This document shows positions 49,221 to 58,524 of a DNA stretch of 64,000 bases, piece by piece. Made by a program: the position numbers and the translations under genes. Source of the stretch: Aeromicrobium flavum (GTDB lineage Bacteria; Actinomycetota; Actinomycetes; Propionibacteriales; Nocardioidaceae). Below the pieces are notes generated by a model. It was not told where the DNA came from. It saw only the letters and a program-made list of their open reading frames with translations, and made no database searches. The stretch lies in contig NZ_BJZQ01000002.1 of NCBI RefSeq assembly GCF_007992115.1, positions 232,205 to 296,204 of the forward strand, given 5' to 3'. How positions within the stretch are numbered: position 1 is the stretch's first letter; each line of letters starts with the position of its first letter.

Positions 49221-51353
49221 ATGGAGACCACGGACCTGACGGTCCCCGAACCGCTCGCCTCGTCCCCCGACGAGTTCGACGTCGACCCGCCGTACGACGC
49301 GACGGACGGGACCCTGCCCGCCGACCGCTTCCTCGATCGCGAGCTCTCGTGGATCGCGTTCAACGCGCGCGTCCTGGAGCTGGCCGAGATCGAGACGCTG
49401 CCGCTGCTGGAGCGGGCGCGGTTCCTGGCCATCTTCGGCAGCAACCTCGACGAGTTCTTCATGGTCCGGATCGCCGGCCTCAAGCGCCGCATCGCCGCCG
49501 GCGTCGCCGTGCCGGCCGCCAGCGGCTTGAACCCGCGCGACGTGCTCACCTCGAGCCTGCAGGCCAGCCGGGTCCTCACCGAGCGCCAGTCCAACCTGCT
49601 GCACGAGGCGATCATGCCCGCGCTGGCCGAGGAGAAGATCTGCCTGCTGCGCTGGTCGGAGCTGTCCGGCGAGGAGCGCGACCGGATCACGGAGTTCTAC
49701 CACCACCGCGTGTTCCCGGTGCTGACGCCACTGGCCGTCGATCCCGCGCACCCGTTCCCGTACATCTCGGGCCTGTCCCTCAACATCGCCCTGGTCATGC
49801 GCAACCCGCGCACCGGCAAGGAGCACTTCGCCCGGGTCAAGGTGCCGCCGGTCATCCAGCGCTGGATCAAGGCGGCCGACGGCCGCTTCGTGGCGCTCGA
49901 GGACGTCATCGCCGCCAACCTCGACAGCCTCTTCCCCGGCATGGAGATCGTCGACCACCACACGTTCCGCGTCACCCGCAACGAGGACCTCGAGGTGGAG
50001 GAGGACGACGCCGAGAACCTGCTCAAGGCCCTTGAGAAGGAGCTGCTGCGACGCCGGTTCGGCCCGCCGGTGCGGCTCGAGGTCGAGGAGGAGATGTCCG
50101 ACGCCGTGCTGGAGCTGCTGGTCGGCGAGCTGGGCATCTCCGACGAGGAGGTCTTCCGGCTGCGCGGACCGCTGGACCTGCGCAGCCTCAACGAGATCGC
50201 CGACATCGACCGGCCCGACCTCAAGTTCCCGCCGTTCGTGCCGGGCACGCACGAGCACCTCGCCGAGGTCGAGACGGCCAGCCCGGCCGACATGTTCAGT
50301 GCCCTGCGCAAGCGCGACGTCCTCGTGCACCACCCCTACGACTCGTTCGCCACCAGCGTCCAGCGGTTCATCGAGCAGGCCGCCGCCGATCCGCACGTCC
50401 TGGCGATCAAGCAGACCCTGTACCGGACCTCGGGCGACTCCCCCATCATCGACTCGCTCGTCGACGCCGCCCGGGCCGGCAAGCAGGTGCTGGTGCTGGT
50501 CGAGATCAAGGCCCGCTTCGACGAGCAGGCCAACATCCGCTGGGCCCGCAAGCTGGAGCGTGCCGGCTGCCACGTCGTCTACGGCCTCGTGGGCCTCAAG
50601 ACGCACTGCAAGCTGGCGCTGGTGATCCGCGACGAGCCCGACGGGCTGCGCCGCTACGCCCACATCGGCACCGGCAACTACAACCCCAAGACCGCGCGGT
50701 ACTACGAGGACCTGGGCCTGCTGACGTCCAACCGCGAGATCACCCACGACCTGACCGAGCTGTTCAACAGCCTCTCGGGGTTCGCGATGACGAGCGACTA
50801 CGACTCCCTGCTGGTCGCCCCGCGGGTCCTGCGCACCGGGCTGGTCGAGCGCATCGACCGCGAGATCGCCCGGCACCGCGAGGGCAAGCCGGCGCACATC
50901 GCGTTCAAGCTCAACTCGCTCGTGGACGAGGCGATCATCGACAAGCTCTACGAGGCCTCGCGGGCGGGGGTCGACGTCGAGCTCGTCATCCGCGGCATCT
51001 GCGCGCTGCGCCCCGGGGTGCCCGGGCTGTCCGAGCGGATCCGCGTGCGCAGCGTCCTGGGCCGCTTCCTCGAGCACAGCCGGGTCTTCGCGTTCGGCGC
51101 CGGCGACGACCGCGAGGTCTGGATCGGCTCGTCGGACCTGATGCACCGCAACCTCGACCGCCGGGTCGAGGTGCTGGTCAAGCTGCCGTCGCCGGAGCAC
51201 GTCCAGCAGGTCACCGACCTGCTCGCGATGATGGCGTCCGACGACACCCTGTCGTGGCACCTCGGCCCCGACGGGGCGTGGACGCGCGTCGACGGCGCCG
51301 ACGCCCAGGAGATCCTCATCGAGCGTGCGCGGTCGCGGCGCTCGCGGGCGTGA
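49221..51353 (+). CDS. ppk: Polyphosphate kinase 1
   Basis: A 710-residue PPK1. The N-terminal domain begins [22 protein letters not shown], the head domain follows, and the two PLD-like catalytic domains carry the phosphorylated His481 in [10 protein letters not shown] and the second site near [18 protein letters not shown]. It makes long-chain polyphosphate from ATP and reverses the reaction. It lies before mutT1, as in M. tuberculosis, and in a region of phosphate transport genes. Confidence 0.95.
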   Translation: METTDLTVPEPLASSPDEFDVDPPYDATDGTLPADRFLDRELSWIAFNARVLELAEIETLPLLERARFLAIFGSNLDEFFMVRIAGLKRRIAAGVAVPAASGLNPRDVLTSSLQASRVLTERQSNLLHEAIMPALAEEKICLLRWSELSGEERDRITEFYHHRVFPVLTPLAVDPAHPFPYISGLSLNIALVMRNPRTGKEHFARVKVPPVIQRWIKAADGRFVALEDVIAANLDSLFPGMEIVDHHTFRVTRNEDLEVEEDDAENLLKALEKELLRRRFGPPVRLEVEEEMSDAVLELLVGELGISDEEVFRLRGPLDLRSLNEIADIDRPDLKFPPFVPGTHEHLAEVETASPADMFSALRKRDVLVHHPYDSFATSVQRFIEQAAADPHVLAIKQTLYRTSGDSPIIDSLVDAARAGKQVLVLVEIKARFDEQANIRWARKLERAGCHVVYGLVGLKTHCKLALVIRDEPDGLRRYAHIGTGNYNPKTARYYEDLGLLTSNREITHDLTELFNSLSGFAMTSDYDSLLVAPRVLRTGLVERIDREIARHREGKPAHIAFKLNSLVDEAIIDKLYEASRAGVDVELVIRGICALRPGVPGLSERIRVRSVLGRFLEHSRVFAFGAGDDREVWIGSSDLMHRNLDRRVEVLVKLPSPEHVQQVTDLLAMMASDDTLSWHLGPDGAWTRVDGADAQEILIERARSRRSRA

Positions 51354-51365
51354 GGGCCTCGACCC

Positions 51366-52238
51366 ATGGCGAGCAGGATCATCACGGCTGCGGGTGGCAT
51401 CGTCTGGCGCAAGGCGGGCCCGAGCGGCTCCGGGGGCATCGAGGTACTGCTGGTGCACCGGCCCGGCTACGACGACTGGACCTTCCCCAAGGGCAAGTCC
51501 GATCCCGATGAGCCGCTGCCGGTCACGGCGGTGCGCGAGATCGCCGAGGAGACCGGGTACCGCGTGCGCCTGGTGCATCCGCTGCCCGAGGTGACGTACC
51601 GCGTCCGCGGCGGGCTGAAGCAGGTCGCGTACTGGGTCTGCCGGCCGCTCGACGACGAGAGCGACTTCCACCCCAACCGCGAGGTCGACGAGGTGCGCTG
51701 GTTCTCCCCTCGCGCCGCCCGGAAGCGGCTCACCTACAGCCACGACCGCCGACTGCTGGAGGCGTTCGAGGACCTCGTCGCGCGCAAGTCGCACAAGGCC
51801 CGCACGCTCATCGTGCTGCGGCACGCGAAGGCCGTGCCCCGCTCGGAGTTCCGCGGCGGCGACCGCGAGCGTCCGCTCTCCGCGGCCGGCCACGACCGCG
51901 CCAAGGAGCTGGTGCCCCTGCTGAGCGCGTTCGGCGCCCGCCGGATCGTCAGCAGCCCGGCCACGCGCACGGTGCAGACCGTCGACCCCTACGTCGCCGC
52001 CACCGACGAGGTGCTCGAGCTCGACGACCGCCTCGTCGAGGGCGCCTCGGCCGCGAAGGTCGATCGCGCCGTCGCCGGACTGCTGGGCACCAAGCGACCC
52101 ACCGTGGCGTGCACCCACCGACCGGCGCTGCCCGACCTCTATGCCGCCCTCGGGATCAGCGGTCCGGTCCTGAGCCCCGGCAGCGCCCTGGTCGTGCACC
52201 ACCGCAAGGGCAAGGTCCTGGCCTCCGAGCTGATCTGA
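51366..52238 (+). CDS. mutT1: MutT1-type NUDIX hydrolase fused to a histidine phosphatase domain
   Basis: A 290-residue two-domain protein. The Nudix box is complete in GKSDPDEPLPVTAVREIAEETGYRV (about 39-63). The C-terminal histidine-phosphatase domain starts at about 150 (VLRHAKAVPR with the phospho-His) and includes SSPATRTVQTV and CTHRP. This is the MutT1 architecture, which hydrolyses 8-oxo-dGTP or Ap4A and related nucleotides. It starts 12 bp after ppk and is probably co-transcribed. Confidence 0.92.
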   Translation: MASRIITAAGGIVWRKAGPSGSGGIEVLLVHRPGYDDWTFPKGKSDPDEPLPVTAVREIAEETGYRVRLVHPLPEVTYRVRGGLKQVAYWVCRPLDDESDFHPNREVDEVRWFSPRAARKRLTYSHDRRLLEAFEDLVARKSHKARTLIVLRHAKAVPRSEFRGGDRERPLSAAGHDRAKELVPLLSAFGARRIVSSPATRTVQTVDPYVAATDEVLELDDRLVEGASAAKVDRAVAGLLGTKRPTVACTHRPALPDLYAALGISGPVLSPGSALVVHHRKGKVLASELI

Positions 52239-52287
52239 CCCACCCTGAAGGGTCTCCCACCACCCACCCACCGACCCTTCCCGCAGG

Positions 52288-52305
52288 GTTCACCCTGCGT
52301 TCACC
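52288..52305 (+). promoter_or_regulatory. PHO box upstream of pstS
   Basis: Two exact GTTCACC units at 52288-52294 and 52299-52305 are 11 bp apart, the direct-repeat arrangement of PhoP operators in actinobacteria. A weaker unit (CTTCCCG) lies a further 11 bp upstream. The site lies 93 bp before the pstS start. Confidence 0.7.
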
Positions 52306-52397
52306 CACGCCGCAGTTGGGATACACCTGCGATTCCTACCTTGAGGGTGACCGAGGCGCTCCGCCCGCGTCGCCACGCTTCAAGAGAGGGAACACAC

Positions 52398-53489
52398 GTG
52401 AACCGCAAGTCCATGCGCACCCTGGCCGCCACCGCGGCGAGCTCCGCGCTGCTGTTCGGCCTGGCCGCCTGCGGCGCCGGCAACGAGTCCGCCGAGGCGG
52501 ACGACGCGTCCGACAGCTCGCTCAGCGGGACGCTCAACGGTGGAGGCGCCAGCTCGCAGGAGTCCGCGGTCGGCGCGTGGAAGCAAGGCTTCCAGACGGC
52601 GAACCCGGACGTCACGGTCAACTACGACCCGGTCGGATCCGGCGGCGGTCGTGAGCAGTTCATCGCCGGCGGCCTCTCGTTCGCGGGCTCGGACGCCTAC
52701 CTCGAGGAGGAGGAGCTCACCGCGGCCAAGGAGCGCTGCGGCTCCGACGTCGTCTCGGTCCCGGTGTACGTCAGCCCCATCGCGGTCATCTACAACCTCG
52801 ACGGCGTCGAGGACCTCCAGCTCGACGCGGCCACCATCGGCGCGATCTTCGAGGGCAAGGTCACGACGTGGGACGACCAGGCCATCGCCGACCTCAACCC
52901 CGACGCCGACCTGCCCGACACGAAGATCACGCCGGTGCACCGCGCCGACGACTCGGGCACCACGAAGAACTTCACCGACTACCTGACCGCCGCGTCCGGC
53001 GGCACGTGGAGCGGTGGCGTCGTCGAGACGTGGCCGGTCAAGGGCGGCGAGGCCGCTGACGGCACCTCGGGCCTCGTCTCCGCGGTCAAGGGCGGACAGG
53101 GCACGATCGGCTACGCCGACGCCAGCCAGGCCGGCGACCTCGGCCAGGTCAAGGTGAAGGTCGGCGAGGAGTTCGTCGCCCCGACCGAGGAGGCGGCGGC
53201 CAAGGTGCTCGACACCGCCGAGGCCGAGGCCGGCCGCGCCGCGACCGACATCGCGCTGAAGATCGATCGCAAGACCGACGCGGCCGGGGTCTACCCCGTC
53301 GTCCTGGTCTCGTACCAGATCGCCTGCCAGAAGTACGAGGACGCCGAGGAGGCCGAGCTCGTGAAGTCCTGGCTGACCTACGTCGCCGGCGCCGACGGCC
53401 AGAAGGCCAGCGAGGAGGCGGCCGGCTCGGCACCGCTGTCGGAGAGCTTCTCCGCCAAGGTGCAGACCGCCATCGACACGATCGGCTGA
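52398..53489 (+). CDS. pstS: Phosphate-binding lipoprotein PstS
   Basis: A 363-residue periplasmic-type binding protein with a lipoprotein signal (LFGLAAC lipobox) and the phosphate-site segments GGGASSQESAVGAW, DPVGSGGGREQF and HRADDSGTTKNFTDYL. It captures phosphate outside the membrane and delivers it to PstCA. It heads the pstSCAB operon behind a PHO box, with GAGAGGG before the GTG at 52398. It includes the family's C-terminal YPVVLVSYQIAC segment. Confidence 0.95.
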   Translation: MNRKSMRTLAATAASSALLFGLAACGAGNESAEADDASDSSLSGTLNGGGASSQESAVGAWKQGFQTANPDVTVNYDPVGSGGGREQFIAGGLSFAGSDAYLEEEELTAAKERCGSDVVSVPVYVSPIAVIYNLDGVEDLQLDAATIGAIFEGKVTTWDDQAIADLNPDADLPDTKITPVHRADDSGTTKNFTDYLTAASGGTWSGGVVETWPVKGGEAADGTSGLVSAVKGGQGTIGYADASQAGDLGQVKVKVGEEFVAPTEEAAAKVLDTAEAEAGRAATDIALKIDRKTDAAGVYPVVLVSYQIACQKYEDAEEAELVKSWLTYVAGADGQKASEEAAGSAPLSESFSAKVQTAIDTIG

Positions 53490-53569
53490 CGCCTTCGATC
53501 CGGCCGAGGGGCCACCACCCCTCGGCCGGTGTCATGGGCACCCGCCGCATCCGAGAAGAAGGGCTCCGC

Positions 53570-54514
53570 GTGAGCAGCACGACCGAGCAGACCCGGCGCA
53601 CCGCGCCACCGCAGCGACCCGGCGACCGGGTCTTCGGCGGCCTCTCCCTGGGCGCCGCGCTGCTCATCCTCGCGACCCTCGCCGGCGTCGCGATCTTCCT
53701 CACCGTCCAGGGCATTCCCGGCATCACCGCCTCGCCGGAGGAGGTCAAGTACGACACGACCTTCCTGCGCTACGTCGGACCGCTGGTGTTCGGCACGCTG
53801 TGGGCGGCCGCGCTGGCGCTGGTCCTGGCCGCACCCGTCGCGATCGGCGTCGCGCTGTTCATCAGCCACTACGCCCCGCGCCGCCTCGCCCAGCCGATCG
53901 GCTACGTCATCGACCTGCTCGCCGCGGTGCCCAGCGTCGTCTACGGCGCGTGGGGCATGGTCACGCTGGCGGCGGCGATCCAGCCGGTCTACCTCTGGCT
54001 CGAGGAGCACCTAGGCTTCATCCCGCTGTTCGCCGGGCCCGCGTCGGCCACGGGCCGCACGATCCTGACCGCTGCCCTCGTGCTCGCGATCATGATCCTG
54101 CCGATCATGACCGCGATCTGCCGCGAGATCTTCCTGCAGACCCCGCGCCTGCACGAGGAGGCGGCGCTGGCGCTGGGTGCCACCCGCTGGGAGATGACCA
54201 GGATGGCCGTCTTCCCCTACGCCCGCTCCGGCATCGTCTCCGCGGCGATGCTCGCGCTCGGGCGCGCCCTCGGCGAGACGATGGCGGTCGCGATGGTGCT
54301 GTCGGCGTCCGGCGTGATCAGCCTCAACCTGATCAGCTCGACGAACCCCTCGACGATCGCGGCGAACATCGCCCACAGCTTCAAGGAGGCCAGCGGCCTC
54401 ACCGTCAACGGCCTGATCGCGACCGGCCTGGTGCTGTTCGTGATCACGTTCGCGGTCAACTTCGCGGCCCGGGCCATCGTGGACCGCCGCAAGGAATTCT
54501 CCGGAGCCAACTGA
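53570..54514 (+). CDS. pstC: Phosphate ABC transporter permease PstC
   Basis: A 314-residue permease with six membrane helices. The EAA loop [26 protein letters not shown] couples it to PstB. The GTG at 53570 with GAAGAAGGG 6 nt upstream is preferred over an ATG at 53534. The stop overlaps pstA by one base. It pairs with PstA to form the inner-membrane channel. Confidence 0.94.
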   Translation: MSSTTEQTRRTAPPQRPGDRVFGGLSLGAALLILATLAGVAIFLTVQGIPGITASPEEVKYDTTFLRYVGPLVFGTLWAAALALVLAAPVAIGVALFISHYAPRRLAQPIGYVIDLLAAVPSVVYGAWGMVTLAAAIQPVYLWLEEHLGFIPLFAGPASATGRTILTAALVLAIMILPIMTAICREIFLQTPRLHEEAALALGATRWEMTRMAVFPYARSGIVSAAMLALGRALGETMAVAMVLSASGVISLNLISSTNPSTIAANIAHSFKEASGLTVNGLIATGLVLFVITFAVNFAARAIVDRRKEFSGAN

Positions 54515-55581
54515 TGACCACGACCCTGACCCGACCCGCTCCCTCCGAACTCGGCGCGGACCTGCGCGGCCGCCGGCTGCCGACGTGGGGCCCGACCACG
54601 GTCTGGTCCCTCGCCGCCGCCACGGCCGTCGTCGGACTGCTCACCCCCGTCGGGCTCGCCCGCGGCCTGGTCCTGGCCTGGTTCGTCGCCGCCCTCGTGC
54701 CCGCGTGGTCGTTCGTCGTCGAGGGCCGCCGCAAGGCCACCGACCGCGTCGTCACGCACCTGGTCGCCAGCGCGTTCGTGCTCGCCCTGATCCCGCTGGT
54801 CAGCATCCTCGTCGCGGTCGTCGGCAAGGGCAGCAGCGCGCTGTCGGCCGAGTTCTTCAGCTACTCCATGCGCAACGTGGTCGGCGAGGGCGGCGGCATC
54901 TACCACGGCATCATCGGCACGCTGCTGATCACGGCGGCCGCCTCGGTGATCTCGGTCCCGATCGGGCTGTTCACGGCGATCTACCTGATCGAGTACGGCG
55001 ACGACAGCCGGCTGGCCTCGTCCATCCGCTTCCTCGTCGACGTCATGACCGGCATCCCGTCGATCGTGGCCGGCCTGTTCGCGTACGCCCTGTTCGTCCT
55101 CTTCTTCGGCGAGGGCGTGCGCATGGGCGTCGGCGGCTCCGTGGCCCTGTCCGTGCTGATGATCCCGGTGGTCGTGCGGTCGTGCGAGGAGATGCTGAAG
55201 CTCGTCCCGAACGAGCTGCGCGAGGCCTCCTACGCCCTCGGCGTGCCGAAGTGGCGCACCATCGCCAAGGTCGTCCTGCCGACCGCGCTGGCCGGCATCG
55301 TCACCGGCATCACGCTGGCGATCGCCCGCGTGATCGGCGAGACCGCGCCACTGCTGATCATCGCCGGCATGACCGACTCGGTGAACTTCAACCTCTTCGA
55401 CGGCCGCATGCAGACGCTGCCGGTCTTCACGTACTCCGCCCTGATGAACCCCGGCGTCCCCGCCGAGCCCAGCATCGAGCGCGCCTGGGGCGCGGCGCTC
55501 GTCCTGCTGCTGATCGTCATGGCGCTCAACCTCGTCGCCCGCCTCGTCTCCCACTTCTTCTCGCCGCAGGGCGAGCGCTGA
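54514..55581 (+). CDS. pstA: Phosphate ABC transporter permease PstA
   Basis: A 355-residue permease. Three extra N-terminal helices (about 28-115) precede the standard domain, which includes [13 protein letters not shown] and the EAA loop [26 protein letters not shown]. The long N-terminal part is usual in actinobacterial PstA. The ATG at 54514 overlaps the pstC stop (TGATG). Confidence 0.94.
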   Translation: MTTTLTRPAPSELGADLRGRRLPTWGPTTVWSLAAATAVVGLLTPVGLARGLVLAWFVAALVPAWSFVVEGRRKATDRVVTHLVASAFVLALIPLVSILVAVVGKGSSALSAEFFSYSMRNVVGEGGGIYHGIIGTLLITAAASVISVPIGLFTAIYLIEYGDDSRLASSIRFLVDVMTGIPSIVAGLFAYALFVLFFGEGVRMGVGGSVALSVLMIPVVVRSCEEMLKLVPNELREASYALGVPKWRTIAKVVLPTALAGIVTGITLAIARVIGETAPLLIIAGMTDSVNFNLFDGRMQTLPVFTYSALMNPGVPAEPSIERAWGAALVLLLIVMALNLVARLVSHFFSPQGER

Positions 55582-55601
55582 CCCCCCGGAAGGACCCACC
55601 C

Positions 55602-56381
55602 ATGGCCAAGAGCATCGACGTCACGGACCTGAACATCTACTACGGCGACTTCCTCGCCGTGCAGGACGTCAACATCACCATCCCCGCGCGCGCCGTCACG
55701 GCCTTCATCGGCCCGTCGGGCTGCGGCAAGTCGACCTTCCTGCGCTCGCTCAACCGCATGCACGAGGTGATCCGCGGCGCGTACGTCGACGGCAAGGTGC
55801 TCGTGGACGGCGAGGACCTCTACGCCCAGGAGATGGACCCGGTGAACGTCCGCCGCAAGATCGGCATGGTGTTCCAGCGGCCCAACCCGTTCCCGACGAT
55901 GTCGATCGCCGAGAACGTGCTGGCGGGCCAGCGGCTCAACAGCAAGCGGATGAAGAAGTCCGAGGCCGACGACGTGGTCGAGCAGTCGCTGCGTCGCGCC
56001 GGCCTGTGGGCCGAGGTCAAGGAGCGCCTCGACCGTCCCGGCTCCAGCCTCTCCGGCGGCCAGCAGCAGCGACTCTGCATCGCCCGGGCCATCGCCGTCG
56101 AGCCGGAGGTGCTGCTGATGGACGAGCCGTGCTCGGCGCTCGACCCGATCTCGACGAGCGTCATCGAGGACCTCATCCACGAGCTCAAGAACGACTACAC
56201 GATCGTCATCGTCACCCACAACATGCAGCAGGCGGCGCGGGTCTCCGACCAGACGGCGTTCTTCAACCTCGCCGGCGTCGGCCAGCCCGGCCGCCTCGTC
56301 GAGCTCGGCCCCACCGAGAAGATGTTCGCCAACCCCGACGACCCGGCCACCGAGGCCTACATCCAGGGCCGCTTCGGGTGA
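55602..56381 (+). CDS. pstB: Phosphate ABC transporter ATPase PstB
   Basis: A 259-residue ATPase. The motifs are Walker [11 protein letters not shown]-loop [11 protein letters not shown], signature LSGGQQQRL, Walker [14 protein letters not shown] and the switch His in THNMQQA. It powers PstSCA-mediated high-affinity phosphate import. A GGAAGG ribosome site lies before the ATG. No phoU follows; the next gene, pit, lies in converging orientation. Confidence 0.96.
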   Translation: MAKSIDVTDLNIYYGDFLAVQDVNITIPARAVTAFIGPSGCGKSTFLRSLNRMHEVIRGAYVDGKVLVDGEDLYAQEMDPVNVRRKIGMVFQRPNPFPTMSIAENVLAGQRLNSKRMKKSEADDVVEQSLRRAGLWAEVKERLDRPGSSLSGGQQQRLCIARAIAVEPEVLLMDEPCSALDPISTSVIEDLIHELKNDYTIVIVTHNMQQAARVSDQTAFFNLAGVGQPGRLVELGPTEKMFANPDDPATEAYIQGRFG

Positions 56382-56403
56382 GCCGCACGTCGGTCCCGCA
56401 GGG

Positions 56404-56517
56404 GCGGTGAGCCTGGTCCCACGCACCCCGGGGGGCGGTGAGTCCGGTCCCACCCGGGGCCGGGCCGTGGGACTCAGCGCACCGCGCTCGGGGAGACGGT
56501 GGGAGTCAGCGCACCGC
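56404..56517. repeat. Four-copy 19-bp repeat forming nested hairpins between pstB and pit
   Basis: Two direct copies of GCGGTGAGyCyGGTCCCAC (56404-56422 and 56435-56453) are followed by two copies in inverse orientation, GTGGGAsTCAGCGCACCGC (56467-56485 and 56499-56517). The spacing is 31 and 32 bp. The block can form one long or two alternative hairpins between the converging stops and may work as a bidirectional terminator. Confidence 0.7.
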
Positions 56518-56535
56518 CCACCCGGGAGCCTCCGC

Positions 56536-57558
56536 TCAGGGCAGGAACGGCCGCGCGAGGAAGTAGAACCCGGCGGCGACGGCCGCGGCCGCCGGCATCG
56601 TGACGATCCACGCGACGACGATGCCCTTGGCGACGCCCCAGCGGACGGCGCTGAAGCGCTTGGTGGCGCCCGAACCCATGATCGCCGAGGTGATCGTGTG
56701 GGTCGTCGAGACCGGCGCGTGCAGGCCGATCGCCATGACGTACAGGACGCTGGCCGCGGTGGCCTCGGCCGCGAAGCCCTTCGGGGGATCGAGCTCGATG
56801 ATGCGGCGCCCGAGGGTGCGCATGATGCGGAAGCCGCCGGAGTACGTGCCGGCCGCGATCGCGCTGGCGGCCGCGACGATGACCCACAGCGGGACGCCCT
56901 CGCCGTCGTGCATGCCGCCGGCCACCAGGGCCAGGACGATGATGCCCATCGTCTTCTGCGCGTCCTGCAGGCCGTGGCCCAGCGCCATGCCGGCCGCCGA
57001 GACGGTCTGCGCCAGGCGGAAGCCGCGGTGGACCCGCGCGGGCTTGGCGCGGCGGAAGATCCACATGATCGCCGTCATCAGCCCGAAGGCCAGGAAGAAG
57101 CCCAGCGCCGGGCTGAGCACCATCGGGATCGCGACCTTCTCGACGATGGTGTCCCAGTGCACGACCGTGGAGGACGCCAGTCCCGCGCCCACGATGCCGC
57201 CGATCAGGGCGTGCGAGGACGACGACGGGATGCCGTAGTACCAGGTGATGAGGTTCCAGGTGATCGCGCCGATGAGGGCCGCGAGCACGATCGTCAACGC
57301 ATGGGCCCGGTCAGCATCGGAGATGCTGGTGACCCCGTCGATGTCGATGATCCCCTGGATCGTCTTGGCGACCTCGACGCCGAGCCAGGCGCCGACGAAG
57401 TTCAGGATCGCCGCCATCGCCAGCGCGACGCGGGGCGTCAGGGCGCGCGTCGACACCGAGGTGGCGATCGCGTTGGCGGCGTCGTGGAAGCCGTTCGTGT
57501 AGTCGAACACGAGGGCGATCACGACGACCGTGACCACCATGACCGTGACCAGGTCCAC
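56536..57558 (-). CDS. pit: Low-affinity inorganic phosphate transporter (Pit)
   Basis: A 340-residue transporter with about ten helices. The two inverted family signatures are visible: YTNGFHDAANAIATSVSTRALTP in the N-half and GHGLQDAQKTMGIIVLAL in the C-half. It carries metal-phosphate with protons. The start codon abuts the stop of the DUF47 gene, the typical Pit accessory, so the two are co-expressed. Its convergent placement beside pstSCAB puts two phosphate uptake systems together. Confidence 0.93.
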   Translation of the reverse strand: MDLVTVMVVTVVVIALVFDYTNGFHDAANAIATSVSTRALTPRVALAMAAILNFVGAWLGVEVAKTIQGIIDIDGVTSISDADRAHALTIVLAALIGAITWNLITWYYGIPSSSSHALIGGIVGAGLASSTVVHWDTIVEKVAIPMVLSPALGFFLAFGLMTAIMWIFRRAKPARVHRGFRLAQTVSAAGMALGHGLQDAQKTMGIIVLALVAGGMHDGEGVPLWVIVAAASAIAAGTYSGGFRIMRTLGRRIIELDPPKGFAAEATAASVLYVMAIGLHAPVSTTHTITSAIMGSGATKRFSAVRWGVAKGIVVAWIVTMPAAAAVAAGFYFLARPFLP

Positions 57559-58176
57559 TCAGGACTCCTTGACCGCGATCTGCTCCACCGTGTTGGCCAC
57601 CGACTCCATGGCGTCGATCGCATGCTCGACGGCCTCGACGATGTCCTTGAGCTTGAGGACCTGCATCGCCTTGTAGTTGCCGTCGAACAGGTCGGCGAGC
57701 ATCCGGCGGTGGTTGCGGTCGCCCTCGTTCTCGAGGCGGTTGATCTCGATCCAGAACTCCTCGAGATCCTTCATCGACCGCAGCCGCGGCATGGCCTCGG
57801 CGGTCACCTGGGCGGCCTGCTGCAGCACCTGCACCTGCGCGGCGAACGCCTCGGGGAACTCCTCGACGCCGTACAGGGCGACGCTCTCGACGACTTCCTC
57901 CATGTAGTCCATGACGTCGTCCAGGCCACTGGCCAGCGCGTAGATGTCCTCACGGTCGAACGGCGTGATGAACGTGCTGTTCACCAGCTTGATGATCGCG
58001 TGGGTGGTGTCGTCGGCGGCGTGCTCGGCGTCGTTCATCTGGGACGCGAGGGCCGTCTTGTCCGCCTCGGGATCGAGGAGTCGGGCGACGATGGCGGCGC
58101 CGGCGACAAGATGGTTGGCCGACTCGGTGAAGAGGTCGTAGAACGAGGCCTCCACCGGTCGAATGCGAAAACGCAC
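57559..58176 (-). CDS. DUF47/PhoU-like Pit accessory protein
   Basis: A 205-residue helical protein of the DUF47 (PhoU-like) family with the acidic metal-binding repeats DAEHAADDTTH and ENEGDRNHRRM. It precedes pit directly and is thought to regulate Pit activity. The GTG at 58176 with GAGGAG 7 nt upstream gives the canonical start VRFRIRPVEASFYDLF. A 15-bp perfect palindrome at 58200-58214 lies just upstream. Confidence 0.92.
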   Translation of the reverse strand: MRFRIRPVEASFYDLFTESANHLVAGAAIVARLLDPEADKTALASQMNDAEHAADDTTHAIIKLVNSTFITPFDREDIYALASGLDDVMDYMEEVVESVALYGVEEFPEAFAAQVQVLQQAAQVTAEAMPRLRSMKDLEEFWIEINRLENEGDRNHRRMLADLFDGNYKAMQVLKLKDIVEAVEHAIDAMESVANTVEQIAVKES

Positions 58177-58199
58177 GCAGGTACTCCTCGGCATGTGGC

Positions 58200-58214
58200 G
58201 GGCAGACTCTGCCC
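58200..58214. promoter_or_regulatory. Perfect 15-bp palindrome upstream of DUF47-pit
   Basis: GGGCAGA-C-TCTGCCC lies 24 bp before the GTG of the DUF47 gene. The position fits an operator at or just after the promoter. It does not resemble a PHO box. Confidence 0.4.
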
Positions 58215-58255
58215 ATGGTAGGTGCTGGGCGATCCCGGCCGCCAACCGAGGCCGG

Positions 58256-58435
58256 TCAGGCCTCGGGATCGACGCCCAGCAGACCGTCGATCTCGGTCTG
58301 GGTGAGTCGTGCCGATGCTCCCGAGGCGGCGATCATCAGGCGCGAGGTCAGCTCGATCTCGGCCAGCGCGGCGTCGTCGCGCAGCCGATCGTCGAGCGGC
58401 TCGCTGATGCGTTCGCCGGGGGGGTACAGGGCCAC
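58256..58435 (-). CDS. Small conserved-looking hypothetical protein
   Basis: A 59-residue soluble protein beginning VALYPPGERISEPLDDRL, rich in Ala, Glu and Asp, with the predicted helix DDAALAEIELTSRLMIAA. The GTG at 58435 gives the compact form. I recall similar short proteins near purine genes in actinobacteria but cannot name a family. It lies between the DUF47 gene and purL on the same strand. The function is unknown. Confidence 0.55.
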   Translation of the reverse strand: MALYPPGERISEPLDDRLRDDAALAEIELTSRLMIAASGASARLTQTEIDGLLGVDPEA

Positions 58436-58524
58436 ATACCGAGAGTACGCGGCCCGGGGCGGAGGACCTAAGACTCGTGGGCAAAACCCCCCATCGGAAC
58501 TATGTTCCGTGGGCGCTCGGGGCG

